NCBI GenBank assembly: GCA_030527325.1 | Contig: JAUNBA010000004.1 | Location: forward strand, 1 to 59,520 | Source: Slackia sp. | GTDB lineage: Bacteria > Actinomycetota > Coriobacteriia > Coriobacteriales > Eggerthellaceae | Length of the DNA stretch: 59,520 bases | Direction of reading: 5' to 3' | Shown here: piece by piece, positions 59,453 to 59,520 of the stretch | Numbering within the stretch: position 1 is the stretch's first letter | Layout: each line of letters opens with the position of its first letter | The notes under the pieces: generated by a model | Database searches by the model: none | What the model was told of the DNA's origin: nothing | Seen by the model: the letters and a program-made list of their open reading frames with translations, nothing else | Program-made: the position numbers and the translations under genes

Positions 59453-59520
59453 ATGACGACGGCCCCCATCCGTTTATACGAAGGCGGCCGTCCGGTGCCG
59501 CGCGCGCCGCACCGCCCGCC
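59453..59520 (+). CDS. Possible start of a further gene (cut by window edge)
   Basis: ATG 59453 is preceded by GGGGAGG, though only 2 nt away, and opens a frame to the window end (MTTAPIRLYEGGRPV...). Too short to identify. Confidence 0.3.
   Translation, partial: MTTAPIRLYEGGRPVPRAPHRP

Overview
The window reads as high-GC DNA from an anaerobic gut-type actinobacterium of the class Coriobacteriia, most likely family Eggerthellaceae. This is inferred from three things. Two membrane-anchored LuxR-type regulators are present, one of them divergent from a Tat-exported flavoprotein reductase. A DMSO-reductase-family respiratory system is present, and a single TsaB-RimI-TsaD fusion protein. No rRNA, tRNA, CRISPR array, transposase or phage structural gene was seen.

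Layout. 1-3.3 kb: the 5' end of purL, a membrane LuxR regulator, about 0.8 kb with no convincing gene but strong RNA structure ending in an intrinsic terminator, and a TIM-barrel protein. 3.6-5.6 kb: a selenium-type module (YedE transporter, TusA/YedF-like carrier, DUF3343) behind a promoter and a roughly 285-nt leader. 5.7-12.3 kb: an acetamidase/formamidase, an APC permease, a LuxR regulator divergent from the flavoprotein, and a small PQ-loop-like membrane protein. 12.5-20.5 kb: an orphan low-GC gene, a Pro/Ala-rich membrane protein, an aminotransferase, a DUF1836-NOSp pair, DegV, ferritin, acpS and nnrD. 20.5-27.3 kb: an HdeD-like protein, then a low-GC respiratory island (NrfD, GntR/YtrA regulator, SPFH protein, molybdopterin oxidoreductase, four-cluster ferredoxin). 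27.5-36.5 kb: ligA, a TSUP permease, an Asp/Glu racemase, ilvE, an M19 dipeptidase, a His-tailed beta-lactamase-like protein, and a flavin reductase-rubredoxin fusion. 36.6-39.8 kb: argGH preceded by a promoter, an operator-like palindrome, an Arg-rich 31-aa leader peptide and an attenuator. 40-59.5 kb: bioY, the TsaB-RimI-TsaD fusion, a ClpX-like AAA protein, TRIC and CNNM membrane proteins, a holin-like protein, an HNH protein, rlmD, cysK, maf, tilS, an MBL hydrolase, an SdpI-like protein, a sodium-dependent transporter, and the ACT/UPF0210 pair.

The genes point to amino-acid-centred anaerobic metabolism (Arg, branched-chain amino acids, Cys, dipeptides, amino-acid permeases) with respiration through exported flavin and molybdenum reductases. 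The most noteworthy observations are the undescribed arginine leader peptide and attenuator before argG, a terminator-ended structured RNA candidate at 2.3-2.5 kb, and the split low-GC respiratory island with its own GntR and SPFH genes. Start sites were chosen by reading Shine-Dalgarno (SD) sequences by eye. Family calls come from recalled motifs, not database searches.
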